A stretch of 64,000 nucleotides of DNA, taken from Chrysaora quinquecirrha. Its lineage: Eukaryota; Cnidaria; Scyphozoa; Semaeostomeae; Pelagiidae. Where the stretch lies: assembly GCA_014526335.1 (NCBI GenBank), contig JACTAT010000144.1, forward strand, positions 297,053-361,052, given 5' to 3'. The notes below the pieces were generated by a model. It saw only the letters and a list, made by a program, of their open reading frames with translations, was not told where the DNA came from and did no database searches. Position 1 is the first letter of the stretch. Every line of letters starts with the position of its first letter. This document shows, piece by piece, positions 12,101 to 22,955 of the stretch. The position numbers and the translations under genes are program-made.

Positions 12101-15100
12101 TCAATTATTTCCAGTAAAAACAAACAAAAAATGCGACGATGATGCAGAGATTTTAGAAGCAATTCGTTCTGTATTCTTCGATGAACTTGGCTTTCATGGC
12201 AACTCACAATCTTACTACGACATCAATAACTCATTTATAAACAAGGTAAGCCGGCAAATGTTTTTGAAAGTTTCAACCATTTTAAACCTTCAACTTGTAG
12301 GTGATATCGTTAGACCAAGCTCGTTTTCTTAAACCAAATGAAGAATTTCGACTAGAAACTTGTAGATGTAAAATCGTAGTAAAATGTAGCAAAACCAGTG
12401 TTTGTTGTGTATAGGTGAAGGGGGAGGGTGGGGGGCCCAAGTAGAGAAAAATATTCTAATTCTAACCTCTGTAAAGGTTTCTTAAAACGTCAATCCTGGT
12501 AATGAAAGCGTTGTGTTGGCCTTAATTATACTATCATTAACCCTAGGCTACCCTAGGTTATAGCACCTGAAAGTATAATCGAGAAATAAAAAATGGAAAA
12601 GAGGGAGGGAAGAGAAATAGCGGGTTTATGATGAACAGAAGAATTATTGCTGACACAGCTGAGGTTGAGAAGACTTTTGTTTGAAAGCAATGTATCCCAT
12701 TTTCACTGTAACGAATTCTCTACCCCGAATTCTCATGTTTACAGGTTTTGAAACTACGAACTGGAATACCAATAACCTTGTCGATTATCTATGCTGCTGT
12801 AGCTGAACGAGTAGGATTACATCTGGATCCAGTGAGTATTACGTTGTCTAAGCTTTGTTTAATCTTAATCAACTCGATTAATTTTGATTAATCTGATATG
12901 ATCTTGATTTACATGAATTGCATCTGTAACTTTCCTGAAATACCTTCTACGTTGTAAATTATTTATGCGGCTATAGCTGATCGAGTTAGATTTCATCTGG
13001 ATCCGGTGTATATTACTAGTCTAAGATTTGTTTAATCCGAATCAAATCGATTCGATTGGATTAATCTGATCTGATCTGTATCTGTAAATTTGCTGGAATA
13101 CCTATAACATTGTTTCTTGTTAATGTGGCTGTAGCTGATCGAGTAGGATTGCATCTGGATTCGGTGAGTATTTACCTAGACGAAGCTTTGTTTAAGCCAA
13201 ATCGACTCGATTAGGATTAGATTAATCTGATCTGATCTGGATTCACATGAACTGCATCTGACTTCGATTGATACATCCTGTTTTTCTTCAAATCATTTAA
13301 TTCTTTCCGGAATTTTATTTCACAGATCAACTTTCCTACTCATTTTCTTCTTCGAAAGCCAGCACGTGCCAATGGGTAAGAAAATTGTTCCTTTTACTCT
13401 AAAGCCACAGGCTTGTGTCGACATTGTTTGTACACAGTCAGAACTAGTTGCCGACTGCTAATGGGTGATGTTTGGAATTGATTTATCGCAAATAATCTGT
13501 CGACATGAGAGCTCTGCCAACTTGTTGGCAACTAGTTTTTTTTATAGCAACTAGTAGGCACACAATTCCAGAAAGTTGGACATGTTCTACTTCGGTGATT
13601 CTCAACCTGAGCGCCCTTGTGACTGCGACCAACTTTATCCTATAAGTTCTGACTATTTGTTGACGTGTCGTGTCGAAATAAAATTCCAGCTACAAGTAGT
13701 TGCCGTTAACTTTATCTTATCAAAGGTCGACAACAGCTTAAGAATTTATACGCTGGATGCCAAAGCCTTTAAGAATTAAAAAAAAAGAAAAAAAGAAAGA
13801 AAATGATACGAGAAGAGAAAGGGAAGGTCTCATTCTCTCTTCCCTCTGTCTCTTTCTTTCCCTTTCCTTTTTCTTAAAGAGACTCTGGGACCAAGGGTAA
13901 AGAATTTAAAGAACAAACACCCTTTTTTGTTCCATTGTTGTCAGGCACATCCATTTTCTTATAAGAAACTTTGCCCCTTATCTTGCTCACCTTAATCTTT
14001 CGCTAATGTCTTCTTCTGCAGTTTGGGCTCCGAAGAAGTCTTCATCGATGCTTTTCATGGTGGGAAGACCCAAACAAAACAACAATGTCTCAACATGCTG
14101 CCATCATCATACCCTGGACCACCATTATTTTGTGCTGCAACTAAAAGACAGATCTTCATTCGAATGGTTGCGAACATTGTTCGAGTTCAGAGGGCCTCTA
14201 CTAATATTGACTCAAGGTACATTCAAATTTATTGTGATGTTGCTCATTTAGCCCTGACCAAACGATCAGACATTGTTCGTCAAGCATGTGAATGTTTTGA
14301 TTGAGATTAATCAAATCCTTAATTGCCTTAATGTACTTTCCTGTCATCAGTAATTTACAAATTTCAATCCGGATTCCTCGGCTCACTTGATGGATTACGT
14401 GGATTACTTGCTGTGAATCTATTACATTTATAGCTACAGTATATTACTTTCTTGTCCTATCCCCTAATAATAAGTAATTAACTATTTTCAATCTCGGATT
14501 CATTAGATCACTGGATGGATTGCGTGGATCTCTTGAGCTCATGTTACTCCTCAATCCAGATGATGAAGAATACAGATTGATGTTATCCAGGGTTTATCTT
14601 CACCATGGAATTAATCTAGATGACGTAAGAAGCTTTTCCTACACGTGCGATTGTTTTTCTGTTCTGGCGCACGACACAGCTGAAAATGTCATGTACTGAA
14701 AAATCCTGAGCTGCCAACACGCTGCGATAAGCAACTTGCGCCATAAGAAGAAAAAGTCCTAGAAAATTCCCGGAAAAGCCGCAAATTCAAGGCAATGTGA
14801 TGCGTCGCCGTCACCAAAACATGTTGCGAAAAGTTCAGCCAAATCAATGGGGCATTTTTGTTGAAAAACAAGAAAGTTTGGTTCAATATGATGTTTAATC
14901 AAACATAGTGTTTATGTTTATCTCTCCTTCTCTGTCAGGTTGTTGAAAATCTTCGTCTACTGTCTAGCTCGACTCGTGGCAGTCTACAGACTGGACTTCT
15001 TGCAAGTCTTCTAGAGTATGCCGTTCAGAGACAAGCAGAAGAGGATGAAAACAGCATTACCCCAGTGAGTTATCTTTGTGATTGCCTTATTACTATCAAC

Positions 15101-16732
15101 TTTCATTTTCATTTCATTTTACTTCTTTAAGCCGAAGTTATACAAGCAATTTTTTATGACAGTTTTCTTTGAAAGTTTTACCTGCTATTGTAGATAGACG
15201 AAACATTTTCTTTGGCACATTTTTTTCCTTGAAAAGTTTTCAAGTCATCTACACGAGCAATTTTCCCATCTGACAATTTTTTCTATGACAAATCCATTGG
15301 AATTTAAGCTTAAATTGGCCCCATCTACGCAAGCAAAATAAACTTGTCAATGAAAAATTTTCATAAAAAAATTGCTCGTGCAATTATGGCTTCAGCAAGA
15401 AACCAATTCGCAAAGAGGAAAATGTGTTTGCTTTTACATAATTCTCTTTCTCATGAATCCGATTTTTAACTCTCTCGTTCTTCAGAAATATGTATCTGCT
15501 GCTTGTGTTGAAAAGTTTTGTTCCGGGTGTTTGTTGAATCACCTATTTCTTGATTTTGCAGAAATACCGCAGCGACCCGCAGAATGCTGATGTGAAATAT
15601 CGTGTTGGCATGGTCATGCGTCATAAATTGTAAGTAACTTTCATGCCATGTTATTGACGTTCATTCAACCATTAGACAAATCATATTTTGAGCCATTGAA
15701 GGTGCTGTGGCGTCGTGGTGTAATCCAGCTGACTCGTGGTGTCATAAGCTCAGTGTGGTCAGGGTTCGAGCCCAGCCACGGTAGCATCACGGCCAGGGTC
15801 GAAGTCTCGATTAGTTAACCTACTACTGAGTTCCTAGCGACTGGCGCTAATAACACCATTTCACCTTCTTCACCTTCATCCTTCGTTCGACCTGGCTTGT
15901 AAATTTTGGAGACTTTCAAGTTTTTAATCGATGGTCTAAACCTTGTTTTCTAAGACCCCACAGAAACCTTCTTTGTCTTTTTGTAGATATCATTATTATT
16001 GTGTAATATACGGCTGGGATCACTTCTGTAATATGGATGAAACATGGCGAAATCAAATGGGTGTTTATAATACTACTGGTGGTGCAGAGCAACCTTTTTA
16101 CAATGTGTTGGCCTATGATGGCAGCAGTCGATATGCTTCAGAAGGTATCGATAGGTTTTTATCTTAACAGTATAAAATCAAGGACAGACGATCAAACTTT
16201 ATCTGTGATCCATTTGAGAGTTTTTTTAACGATAATTTTTGACAGTTTGTCGTAAAACATTGCTAAATGTCGTAAAACATTGCTCGGCAAGCAGATTAAG
16301 CTAAGTCAATCAATCAGGCTGATCGAGAATCCGCTTGACCCATTCCTTATTCGAAGGTGCTGTGGCGTTGTGGCCTAATCCACCTGGCTCGTGGTTTCAG
16401 AAGCTCAGCTAGGTCGGGGTTCGAGCCCCAGCTACGTTAGTGTCTCGATTAGTTAACCTACTACTGAGATCCTAGCAACTGGCGCTAAAACTCTATTTCA
16501 CTCTCATCTCCACCTCATTCCTACAATCGATCTTTACCGGACATCAGTGCTGGTAGATCGATCTGCTGGCACCCAGAGTCATCCGTAAGTTGATCCTGTT
16601 TATGCGATAGGGCCTGCCAAATACATTGCCAATGAAATACTGGCTGAAGCCTACCCGGAAGATGGAGCAATCCCAAGAGAACTACTGCCAGCAGACAGCT
16701 ATGATTTATCCAACGAACAGTGCTCGTCATAG
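9130..16732 (+). CDS. FBXO21: FBXO21-type F-box protein, incomplete in the N-terminal third
   Basis: Substrate-recognition subunit of an SCF (SKP1-CUL1) ubiquitin ligase. Exons seen: 9130-9320 (F-box, LADEIIEHIFNLELLSPRDV), 10764-10817 (LTVKFYSRKILIYF), 12115-12245, 12745-12831 (RTGIPITLSIIYAAVAERVG), 13326-13375 (INFPTHFLLR), 14022-14216 (FIDAFHGGK), 14507-14624, 14939-15064, 15562-15629 (YRVGMVMRHK), 15987-16144 (HspQ/YccV-like domain, YCVIYGWD and QPFYNVLAYDGSSRYA), and probably 16590-16732 (KYIANEILAEAYPED, stop TAG). Order and content match human FBXO21: F-box, SirB1/transglutaminase-like region, YccV-like domain. Phases agree from 12115 onward. Between 9320 and 12115 about 160 residues expected from the family are missing and the 10817/12115 phases do not join. 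The gene is either damaged here or these exons are too diverged to see. Confidence 0.85.
9320..10302. mobile_element. 983-bp terminal-inverted-repeat element with inverted subterminal minisatellites
   Basis: Both ends are the same 34-bp sequence in opposite orientation, beginning CGTAATTTATAAAAGTT. Inside each end is a tandem array of about 10-bp units: CCCAGCTGAA/CCCACCTGAA at 9340-9450, and its reverse complement TGGGTTCAGC/TGGGTTCAGG at 10140-10285. The middle has no convincing gene. The element begins exactly at the end of the F-box exon, so the candidate donor GTAATT and the in-frame TAA both come from its tip. A clear target duplication is not visible. Confidence 0.85.
10303..10545. repeat. 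(TTGA)n tetranucleotide array
   Basis: Degenerate TTGATTGATTGA repeats with TGATCAGC interruptions directly right of the inverted-repeat element. No exon is visible in it. Confidence 0.85.
10520..10680 (-). mobile_element. Possible non-LTR retrotransposon 3'-end fragment
   Basis: The minus strand encodes LVQMCQDRESWKNMIVKAL followed by a polar stretch. This resembles the extreme C-terminus of LINE reverse-transcriptase ORFs (D-R-x-x-W-x-x-M). Only about 50 residues are left, so the family cannot be named. Confidence 0.45.
11335..11740. mobile_element. Palindromic MITE, family M1
   Basis: Full-length copy in an FBXO21 intron with repeated AACATTGTTTGTCAAACATTT and inverted counterparts. It ends beside the AGCAAGCAAGC tail of the SINE that follows, so the two insertions are adjacent. 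Confidence 0.7.
11738..12000 (-). mobile_element. tRNA-derived SINE, family B, full length
   Basis: Reading the minus strand from 12000: a tRNA-like head with GTGGCCGAGTGGTCAAGGCG (A box) and GGGTTCGAATC (B box), a body with AGTACCCAGGGTATTC and AAGCTGCAGGTCCAC, and a (GCTTGCTT)n tail. A second copy is at 54151-54660. It is a SINE and not a functional tRNA gene, because body and tail follow the head directly. Confidence 0.88.
12936..13163 (+). pseudogene. Two decayed tandem copies of the FBXO21 exon at 12745-12831
   Basis: The exon and its flanking intron are repeated at 12936-13005 and 13093-13163. Copy 2 keeps IIYAAIADRV and HLDP but has an in-frame TAA and a GTGTAT donor. Copy 3 keeps GIPITL, VAVADRVGLHLDS and a good GTGAGT donor and is still open. 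Downstream intron words (AAGCTTTGTTTAA, AATCTGAT) are repeated too, so the duplicated unit was exon plus intron, about 160 bp. Confidence 0.88.
14341..14412 (+). pseudogene. Partial duplicate of the FBXO21 exon at 14507
   Basis: The stretch TTTCAATCCGGATTC...CTTGATGGATTACGTGGAT mirrors 14485-14545, which spans the acceptor and the first codons (SLDGLRGSL). The duplicate has no usable acceptor in the same place and drifts after GGATTAC. It looks like a failed tandem exon duplication. Confidence 0.75.
15132..15395. mobile_element. Short inverted-repeat element in FBXO21 intron
   Basis: The left end GCCGAAGTTATACAAGCAAT is answered by GAGCAATTTTTTTATGA in reverse at the right, with the core CAAGCAATTTTTTATGA inverted at 15350-15385. 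The interior repeats TCATCTACACGAGCAATTTT. No coding capacity. Confidence 0.6.
15702..15880 (+). mobile_element. tRNA-derived SINE, family A
   Basis: GGTGCTGTGGCGTCGTGGTG head, GGGTTCGAGCCC B box, and the CTACTGAGTTCCTAGCGACT tail shared with the other family A copies. Located in the last well-supported FBXO21 intron. Confidence 0.85.
16355..16520 (+). mobile_element. tRNA-derived SINE, family A
   Basis: Second plus-strand copy, GGTGCTGTGGCGTTGTGGCC head and GGGGTTCGAGCCCC B box. It ends about 70 bp before the proposed terminal FBXO21 exon, which may explain why that exon has a weak polypyrimidine tract. Confidence 0.85.
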
Positions 16733-17149
16733 CTTTTCCAAGAAATGTTGGCCTTAGATTCCATACGTTAGACGAATTTCCTGGATGAACTTGCCAGTTA
16801 GTGTCTAAAGTTATACATCTATGATTTATAGAATTCAATCTTAAAGTGGTGGAATTACTTGCCAACAACCCACAGAATTTAATCTTAAGTCTTTCCCTAT
16901 AGCCAACCTTAATGCTCTTTTTCGTTCGTTATAAGAAGGTTCTATAAGAAATATGAAGCTAAGATCTGGGTCACATTTTCTGCCATATCTTTCGGTTAAG
17001 TACAAATAAATTCTGTAGGCATTAAAGAGGCCCCATTAGGGGGTCAGGGTACTCTCCTTATCCCCTTAATTTATCTTAACATATTCCTTATTCCGTGTAT
17101 GTAGCTTAATAGATACATCTTTTTGGCTAAACTTAGAATTTTTGGCTAA
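16733..17149. other. Spacer after FBXO21
   Basis: I see no exon, RNA gene or clear element here. It contains the presumed FBXO21 3' end but no strong AATAAA signal; TACAAATAAATTCTG near 16999 is the best candidate. Confidence 0.35.
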
Positions 17150-19830
17150 ACTAGGAGATATGTCGCGCGCAATATCGTTTTCAGCGTGTCTCCCAAGGTG
17201 GCTAAACATGCGAGTAACAAGTGAGCAACATGTCCTCCAAGTCACAGAGACAGGAAATATTTCTGTTGTCTCCCAGAAACATTTGCGTGTCTCTCGCTAC
17301 AAATTTCGTCACGCGCTACTAATTTTCCGAGATGGCTAACCTAATAGACAGGCAAGGACTTCATGTAATAGTATCCTAAGGCCCTAGATATCCTTACTGT
17401 CCTAGATATCCTTATTGTCCTTACTGTCCTAGATGTCCTTAGTGTCCTTGCCGTCCTAGATATCCTTAGTGTCCTGGATGTCCTTAGTGTCCTCGCCGTC
17501 CTAGATATCCTTACTGTCCTAGATGTCCTTAGTGTCCTTACTGTCCTAGATGTCCTTAGTGTCCTTAGTGTCCCTTAGTGTCCTGTCCTAGATGTCCTTA
17601 GTCTGTCCTAGATGTCCTTACTGTCCTAGATGTCCTTAGTGTCCTTACTGTCCTAGATGTCCTTAGTGTCCTTACTCCTGTCCTTAGTGTCCTTAGTCTA
17701 GATGTCCTTAGTGTCCTTGTGTCCTAGATGTCCTTAGTGTCCTAGATGTCCTAGTGTCCTTACTGTCCTAGATGTCCTTAGTGTCCTTACTGTCCTAGAT
17801 GTCCTTATTGTCCTAGATGTCCTTACTGTCCTAGATGTCCTTAGTGTCCTAGATGTCCTTACTGTCCTAGATGTCCTTAGTGTCCTAGATGTCCTTAGTG
17901 TCCTCCTAGATGTCCTAGATGTCCTTAGTGTCCTAGATGTCCTTAGTGTCCTAGATGTCCTTAGTGTCCTCGCCGTCCTAGATATCCTTAGTGTCCTAGA
18001 TGTCCTTACTGTCCTTACTTTCCTAGATACCCTTAGTGTACTCTATATCCTTAGTGTAATTTTATGAAATGATCGAATTCAGTCTCTGTTTGTTAAAATC
18101 AAATTAATTTAAACGTGAAAACAGTTGCATTCAATGGGATTGAATTTCGCAGTGATTGCATCTTGTCAATGGCATTTGAAATCTGAACAATAATTTTTCA
18201 ACTGTCAGTTTTGTTTCATTACGAATCTAGCCTACAAATTTTTGAATAACGAAAATCTAGATATATATACACTAAGGACAATAAGGACATTTAGGATACT
18301 AAGGACACTAAGGACATCTAGGACACTAAGGATATCTAGGACGACGAGGACACTAAGGACATCTAGGACATTAAGGACATGTAGGACACTAAGGACACTA
18401 AGGACAGTTAGGACACTAAGGACATCTAGGACAATAAGGACATCTAGGACACTAAGGACATCTAGGACACTAAGGACACGAAGGACATCTAGGACACTAA
18501 GGACATCTAGGACACTAAGGACACGAAGGACATCTAGGACAGTAAGGATATCTAGGACGACGAGGACACTAAGGACATCTAGGACGGCGAGGACACTAAG
18601 GACATCTAGGACACTAAGGACATCTAGGACACTAAGGACATTAAGGACATCTAGGACAGTAAGGATATCTAGGACGGCGAGGACACTAAGGACATCTAGG
18701 ACAGTAAGGACACTAAGGACATCTAGGACAGTAAGGATATCTAGGACGGCGAGGACACTAAGGACATCTAGGACACTAAGGACACGAAGGACATCTAGGA
18801 CACTAAGGACATCTAGGACACTAAGGACACGAAGGACATCTAGGACAGTAAGGATATCTAGGACGACGAGGACACTAAGGACATCTAGGACAGTAAGGAC
18901 ATCTAGGACACTAAGGACACGAAGGACATCTAGGACACTAAGGACATCTAGGACACTAAGGACACGAAGGACATCTAGGACAGTAAGGATATCTAGGACG
19001 ACGAGGACACTAAGGACATCTAGGACAGTAAGGACATTAAGGACATCTAGGACAGTGAGGATATCTAGGACGGCGAGGACACTAAGGACATCTAGGACAC
19101 TAAGGACATCTAGGACACTAAGGACAATAAGGACATCTAGGACAGTAAGGATATCTAGGACGGCGAGGACACTAAGGACATCTAGGACAGTAAGGACACT
19201 AAGGACATCTAGGACAGTAAGGATATCTAGGACGGCGAGGACATCTAGGACACTAAGGACATCTAGGACAGTAAGGATATCTAGGACGGCGAGGACACTA
19301 AGGACATCTAGGACACTAAGGACATCTAGGACAGTAAGGATATCTAGGACGGCAAGGACACTAAGGACATCTAGGACACTAAGGACACGAAGGACATCTA
19401 GGACAGTAAGGATATCTAGGACGACGAGGACACTAAGGACATCTAGGACAGTAAGGACATCTAGGACAGTAAGGATATCTAGGGCGGCAAGGACACTAAG
19501 GACATCTAGGATAGTAAGGACACTAAGGACATCTAGGACACTAAGGATATCAAGGACACTAAGGATATCTAGGACAGTAAGAATATCCAGGACAAGAAGG
19601 ATATGTAGGACATGAAGGACGTGTAGGACAAGAAGGATATCTAGGATAAGAAGGATATGGAACATGCAGGAGACCGTGATGTACAGGGTCCTAGATCCCT
19701 ACACTGAAATATGATTTCGAGGCCTTAGGATATTATTATATGAAGTCTTAGCCAATAGACATCGAGGGGACATGTCACGCACGACAATGTCTCGCGAGAC
19801 ATGCCTCCGAGTTTAGCGAAGCCTTTAGTG
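17150..19830. mobile_element. 2.7-kb inverted-repeat element carrying a head-to-head 9-bp satellite
   Basis: The left end CTAAACTAGGAGATATGTCG matches the reversed right end CTAAACTCGGAGGCATGTC. A second inverted pair, GACTTCATGTAATAGTATCC at about 17358 and its counterpart near 19735, borders the satellite. Left arm 17390-18050 is made of 9-bp units GTCCTAGAT, GTCCTTAGT, GTCCTTACT and GTCCTCGCC. Right arm 18262-19660 is the reverse complement of the same units and about twice as long. A unique spacer of about 200 bp separates them. Because the unit is three codons long both strands stay open for over 450 codons, but the products are pure VLD/VLS or RTL/RTS repeats and are not believed. A related terminus also lies near 28850-28890. 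Confidence 0.85.
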
Positions 19831-20029
19831 TCCTTATGAAAACAGAAAACATGTATGTGCGAGTTGATTGATTGTGATTAATTGTAGAAATGTTGTGATA
19901 GTTTTCAATTTTGTAAGTTGTAAGACAACAAAAAGCTTATTTCGCAGTCGTATACTAGCGTATTTCTACTGTCCCTAATCTGTGCTGACGTGAAATGTTT
20001 GTTGAGAGCTTGGGAAGGGTTTTGAAATT

Positions 20030-20170
20030 TGACGGCTTATGGGCTCCCTGTGGTACCGTTAGTACGTTAGTCAACGACGCGACGGCGACGGAAGAGAGGC
20101 TTCAAAATGGCGACTAAATTTTGCTGAATTTCAACTTGACAGTGCAGTAAGTTTACGTGCGGATAACTCA
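20030..20170 (+). promoter_or_regulatory. POMGNT2 5' region with YY1-like motif and short upstream ORF
   Basis: GC-richer than its surroundings (GACGCGACGGCGACGG). AAAATGGCGAC at 20104-20114 fits the YY1 consensus. Its ATG opens a six-codon upstream ORF (20107-20127) ending before the main ATG at 20171. TSS and function are inferred. Confidence 0.5.
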
Positions 20171-21913
20171 ATGTATTTATACAAGATACTAATTCTAATA
20201 ATTGCATTGCAATTTCTGGTGTTTGGGGTTATTCTTTATGTGCTTTTAGATGAAATAAACAACCTTATAATTAAGCAAAGAGATGCCGGAAAAGGCCACT
20301 GTTTTGTGCATCAAAAATCCAGGCCAATTAGTCAGACAAAATCAACTGATGCTAATTTGACTCTGAAAGAACTGCGCAAAGGAAGCAGCGCTTATTGTCA
20401 TGGAAAATCAAAGACTGAACGAATATGCAAGTTTCAAAACTTATGCTATCATTCAAAATGGAAGAAATTTATTATTTTTCACGGCCCATGGACGACCCTC
20501 CAAGGTGTCCCATTGAACAGGTTTGACCCGGCTTTCCTCGATTTATCTTCTGTAGATGACCATAATACCCAATATTTTAATTATGTCGATTTCCCAGCTC
20601 ATGCACTAGATGATTTTAATGAAATTAAGATAATTGAAGATTTTTCAATAATTTTCAATAGATTCAACCCTGAAAATTTAATGCATGTTTTTCATGATGA
20701 TTTGCTCCCCCTTTTCGCCACTCTAACACGCTTTGAACCATCTCAAAATCCTGACATGATGAAATTCAACTCAAAATTGATCTTTATGGATGGAAGAGAA
20801 GCTGGTGTCTACCATAACTTGTATGAAAAACTCACAAAACAGCCAATAATCTTTGAAAGGAATCTAACACATGAACTATCTTGCTTCAAAGAAGCGATTG
20901 TTGGTTTGTCAAAAGAAACTACTTGGTATCAATATGGCTTTAAGATTCCTCAAGGACCCATTGAAAACAAAAGTACTGATAAAGCAACCTTAGGGTACTT
21001 TGCAAAACACTTAAAATATATCTTCAATTGTACTAAGTCTGAGTCAAAATATGTAATCCTGATTTCAAGGAAACAAACCAGATTAATCTTAAACCAGATT
21101 GAGGTATCACTAGCTTTGGCTAATATATTCAAGAAGGAAATATATCTGCTAGATTTAGAGGATGTTGAGGTAGCTGATGCTGTATGCCTTGTTAACCAAG
21201 CAACAGTTATTGTTGGGATGCATGGAGCCGAGTTAATCTTATCATTGTTTCTCAATCCTGGTTCTACTTTAATTGAGCTCTTTCCATATGGCATCAATCC
21301 AGAGAATTATACTCCTTATAAGACTCTTGCAAAATTACTCAATGTGAAGTATATTGCATGGACAAACGAGGAATTCCATAACACCAAAGGATATCCCGAG
21401 AGACCGCCTAGATTAGGAGGTATTAAGCATCTCACAGAAGAGGAGCAATTTGATATCATTAATGCAAAGACTACTCCATTGCATCTTTGCTGTGATAACC
21501 CGTACTGGTTGTACAAAATCTACCAGGACACAACTGTTGATATTCCATCCTTAGAACAGCAAATATCACTTAGTTTTGATTCTCAGGGTCAAATCCAAAA
21601 CCAAACTGACCCTCTCTTTCCTGACTCAGTACAGAATACTAGGTGTACTATAGAGAGTACTGACAGTGGTAAAGCATTGAAAATTGATTGGCAAGAACCT
21701 GTTAATTCAAAGTTTTTGAATGGAGACTTGGTGTATCAAGTCCTAGTGCAAGAGGGATCAGATGACAGTGAAGTTAATGCTTATGAACTAACAGATTTGC
21801 ATCTTTCATTGACTAAACATAGCAGCTTTGTTTCTTGTAGAGTATGGTTAAGAGCAAAGTATAATGATAAGTTTGGTCCACTCTCAAGTACTATCCATTG
21901 TCAAGAAGCATAA
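20171..21913 (+). CDS. POMGNT2: Protein O-linked-mannose beta-1,4-N-acetylglucosaminyltransferase 2
   Basis: ER type II membrane enzyme of family GT61. It adds GlcNAc in beta-1,4 linkage to O-mannose on alpha-dystroglycan, the committing step for the matriglycan-bearing core M3. The 580 residues equal the length I recall for the human protein, and the gene has a single coding exon as in vertebrates. A short cytoplasmic tail precedes a membrane segment at residues 4-27. The GT61 domain carries VDDHNTQYFNYVDFP, LMHVFHDDLLPLF (about 170-185), TTWYQYGF and HGAELILSLFLNPGSTLIEL (about 350). The C-terminal fibronectin type III domain spans about 490-580, as in POMGNT2. Downstream the minus-strand zinc-finger gene is convergent. 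No frameshift or missing motif is seen; the ATG at 20171 is chosen because it directly precedes the membrane anchor. Confidence 0.96.
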   Translation: MYLYKILILIIALQFLVFGVILYVLLDEINNLIIKQRDAGKGHCFVHQKSRPISQTKSTDANLTLKELRKGSSAYCHGKSKTERICKFQNLCYHSKWKKFIIFHGPWTTLQGVPLNRFDPAFLDLSSVDDHNTQYFNYVDFPAHALDDFNEIKIIEDFSIIFNRFNPENLMHVFHDDLLPLFATLTRFEPSQNPDMMKFNSKLIFMDGREAGVYHNLYEKLTKQPIIFERNLTHELSCFKEAIVGLSKETTWYQYGFKIPQGPIENKSTDKATLGYFAKHLKYIFNCTKSESKYVILISRKQTRLILNQIEVSLALANIFKKEIYLLDLEDVEVADAVCLVNQATVIVGMHGAELILSLFLNPGSTLIELFPYGINPENYTPYKTLAKLLNVKYIAWTNEEFHNTKGYPERPPRLGGIKHLTEEEQFDIINAKTTPLHLCCDNPYWLYKIYQDTTVDIPSLEQQISLSFDSQGQIQNQTDPLFPDSVQNTRCTIESTDSGKALKIDWQEPVNSKFLNGDLVYQVLVQEGSDDSEVNAYELTDLHLSLTKHSSFVSCRVWLRAKYNDKFGPLSSTIHCQEA

Positions 21914-22955
21914 TGAATTCATAAATTTGAAAACTGTTAACCCTGTTGTTTTCTGTCTTGCTTTGCAGTTCCTCCTTGCTCTGGCCCTCTTTATGCAAGT
22001 TCAGCCTGTCATCCACGAAAACCGGTAGCTGGACAGGGGTTTAGTTTAGTCATGATTTCATGATTAATTTGACTTTAGACGGAACAGTAGTAATTTAGTA
22101 TGAAAGGCAACTTTGCTAGCATACTCTGTAGTTTCCGCTTGCTCTAGTCTTTCTTTCAGCAATATCCTGCAAACCACTGAAACCGCTAAACTGTGGTTAT
22201 TCAGGATTTTATAGCAAATTGGCCTTTCTGCAGAACATTAAGGCAACTTTGACTCATGTAGCACTGCATTATCAAGTGATATTTGGGCTGCAATTGCTGT
22301 GTGTTCTCCTGCTTAAATGCTTGCCAATTTGGCTGCTGTTTTAAAGGTATTTCTTGCAAAACATGTTATCTTTAAATTTTGGCTCTTAGATAGATACAAA
22401 TTTTTGTATTTTCTGCAGGGTTCAGTCATGCCAAATCTGCAAGAATTTGGCCTCTTATATGGTATTAGGGATATTGGACTTATCCATAACTGATGCAATA
22501 TTGACTAATTACAGTCCATAATGATAACATAACAATGCCAAAAATGCCAAGCAGTGTCCATAACAAAAAGGTTCATATGAATTTCATTTTGAATGTGTTC
22601 CTGTATCTAAAGTCATCTTAGCTTCCAAAGTTTGTTTTCCATCAAGTTAAAAAAGTCTCTAAAAATCTTTCTAGCTTTGTTTCTTTAGTACAATTCCTTG
22701 TATTAAACCTGAGTCTCTTCAATTTTGTTTTTAATCAAGTGTTTATATAAAAATATATACAGTCCTGGTAACTGATGTGATCAAGCAATAAAATTTTCCT
22801 CTCCTTGCTTTATTAGTCTCTGTTTTTTCTGTCTCATTATCAGTTTATCTAGTTTTCTCAATTTTAATTTCAGTGTTCCTATGAATATATATACAGTCCT
22901 TGTCTCTTGTGTTGTAATGCAGCAAGCAATAACCTTTTTCCGTTTTTGGGCTTTG
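21914..22955. other. Intergenic 3'-3' region between POMGNT2 and the zinc-finger gene
   Basis: Holds the 3' UTRs of two convergent genes. CAATAAAATTTTCC near 22786 and scattered TATATATACAGTCCT direct repeats (near 22751 and 22887) are present. No other exon or element is recognised. Confidence 0.5.

Noticed and set aside
17390..19660. CRISPR-like array
   Set aside because: No spacers: units are contiguous 9-mers, and the window is eukaryotic.
18232..19665. Open frames of 477 codons (minus) and 457 codons (plus) over the 9-bp satellite
   Set aside because: The products are pure tripeptide repeats and openness follows from a nine-base unit on both strands; no start context, domain or splice signal.
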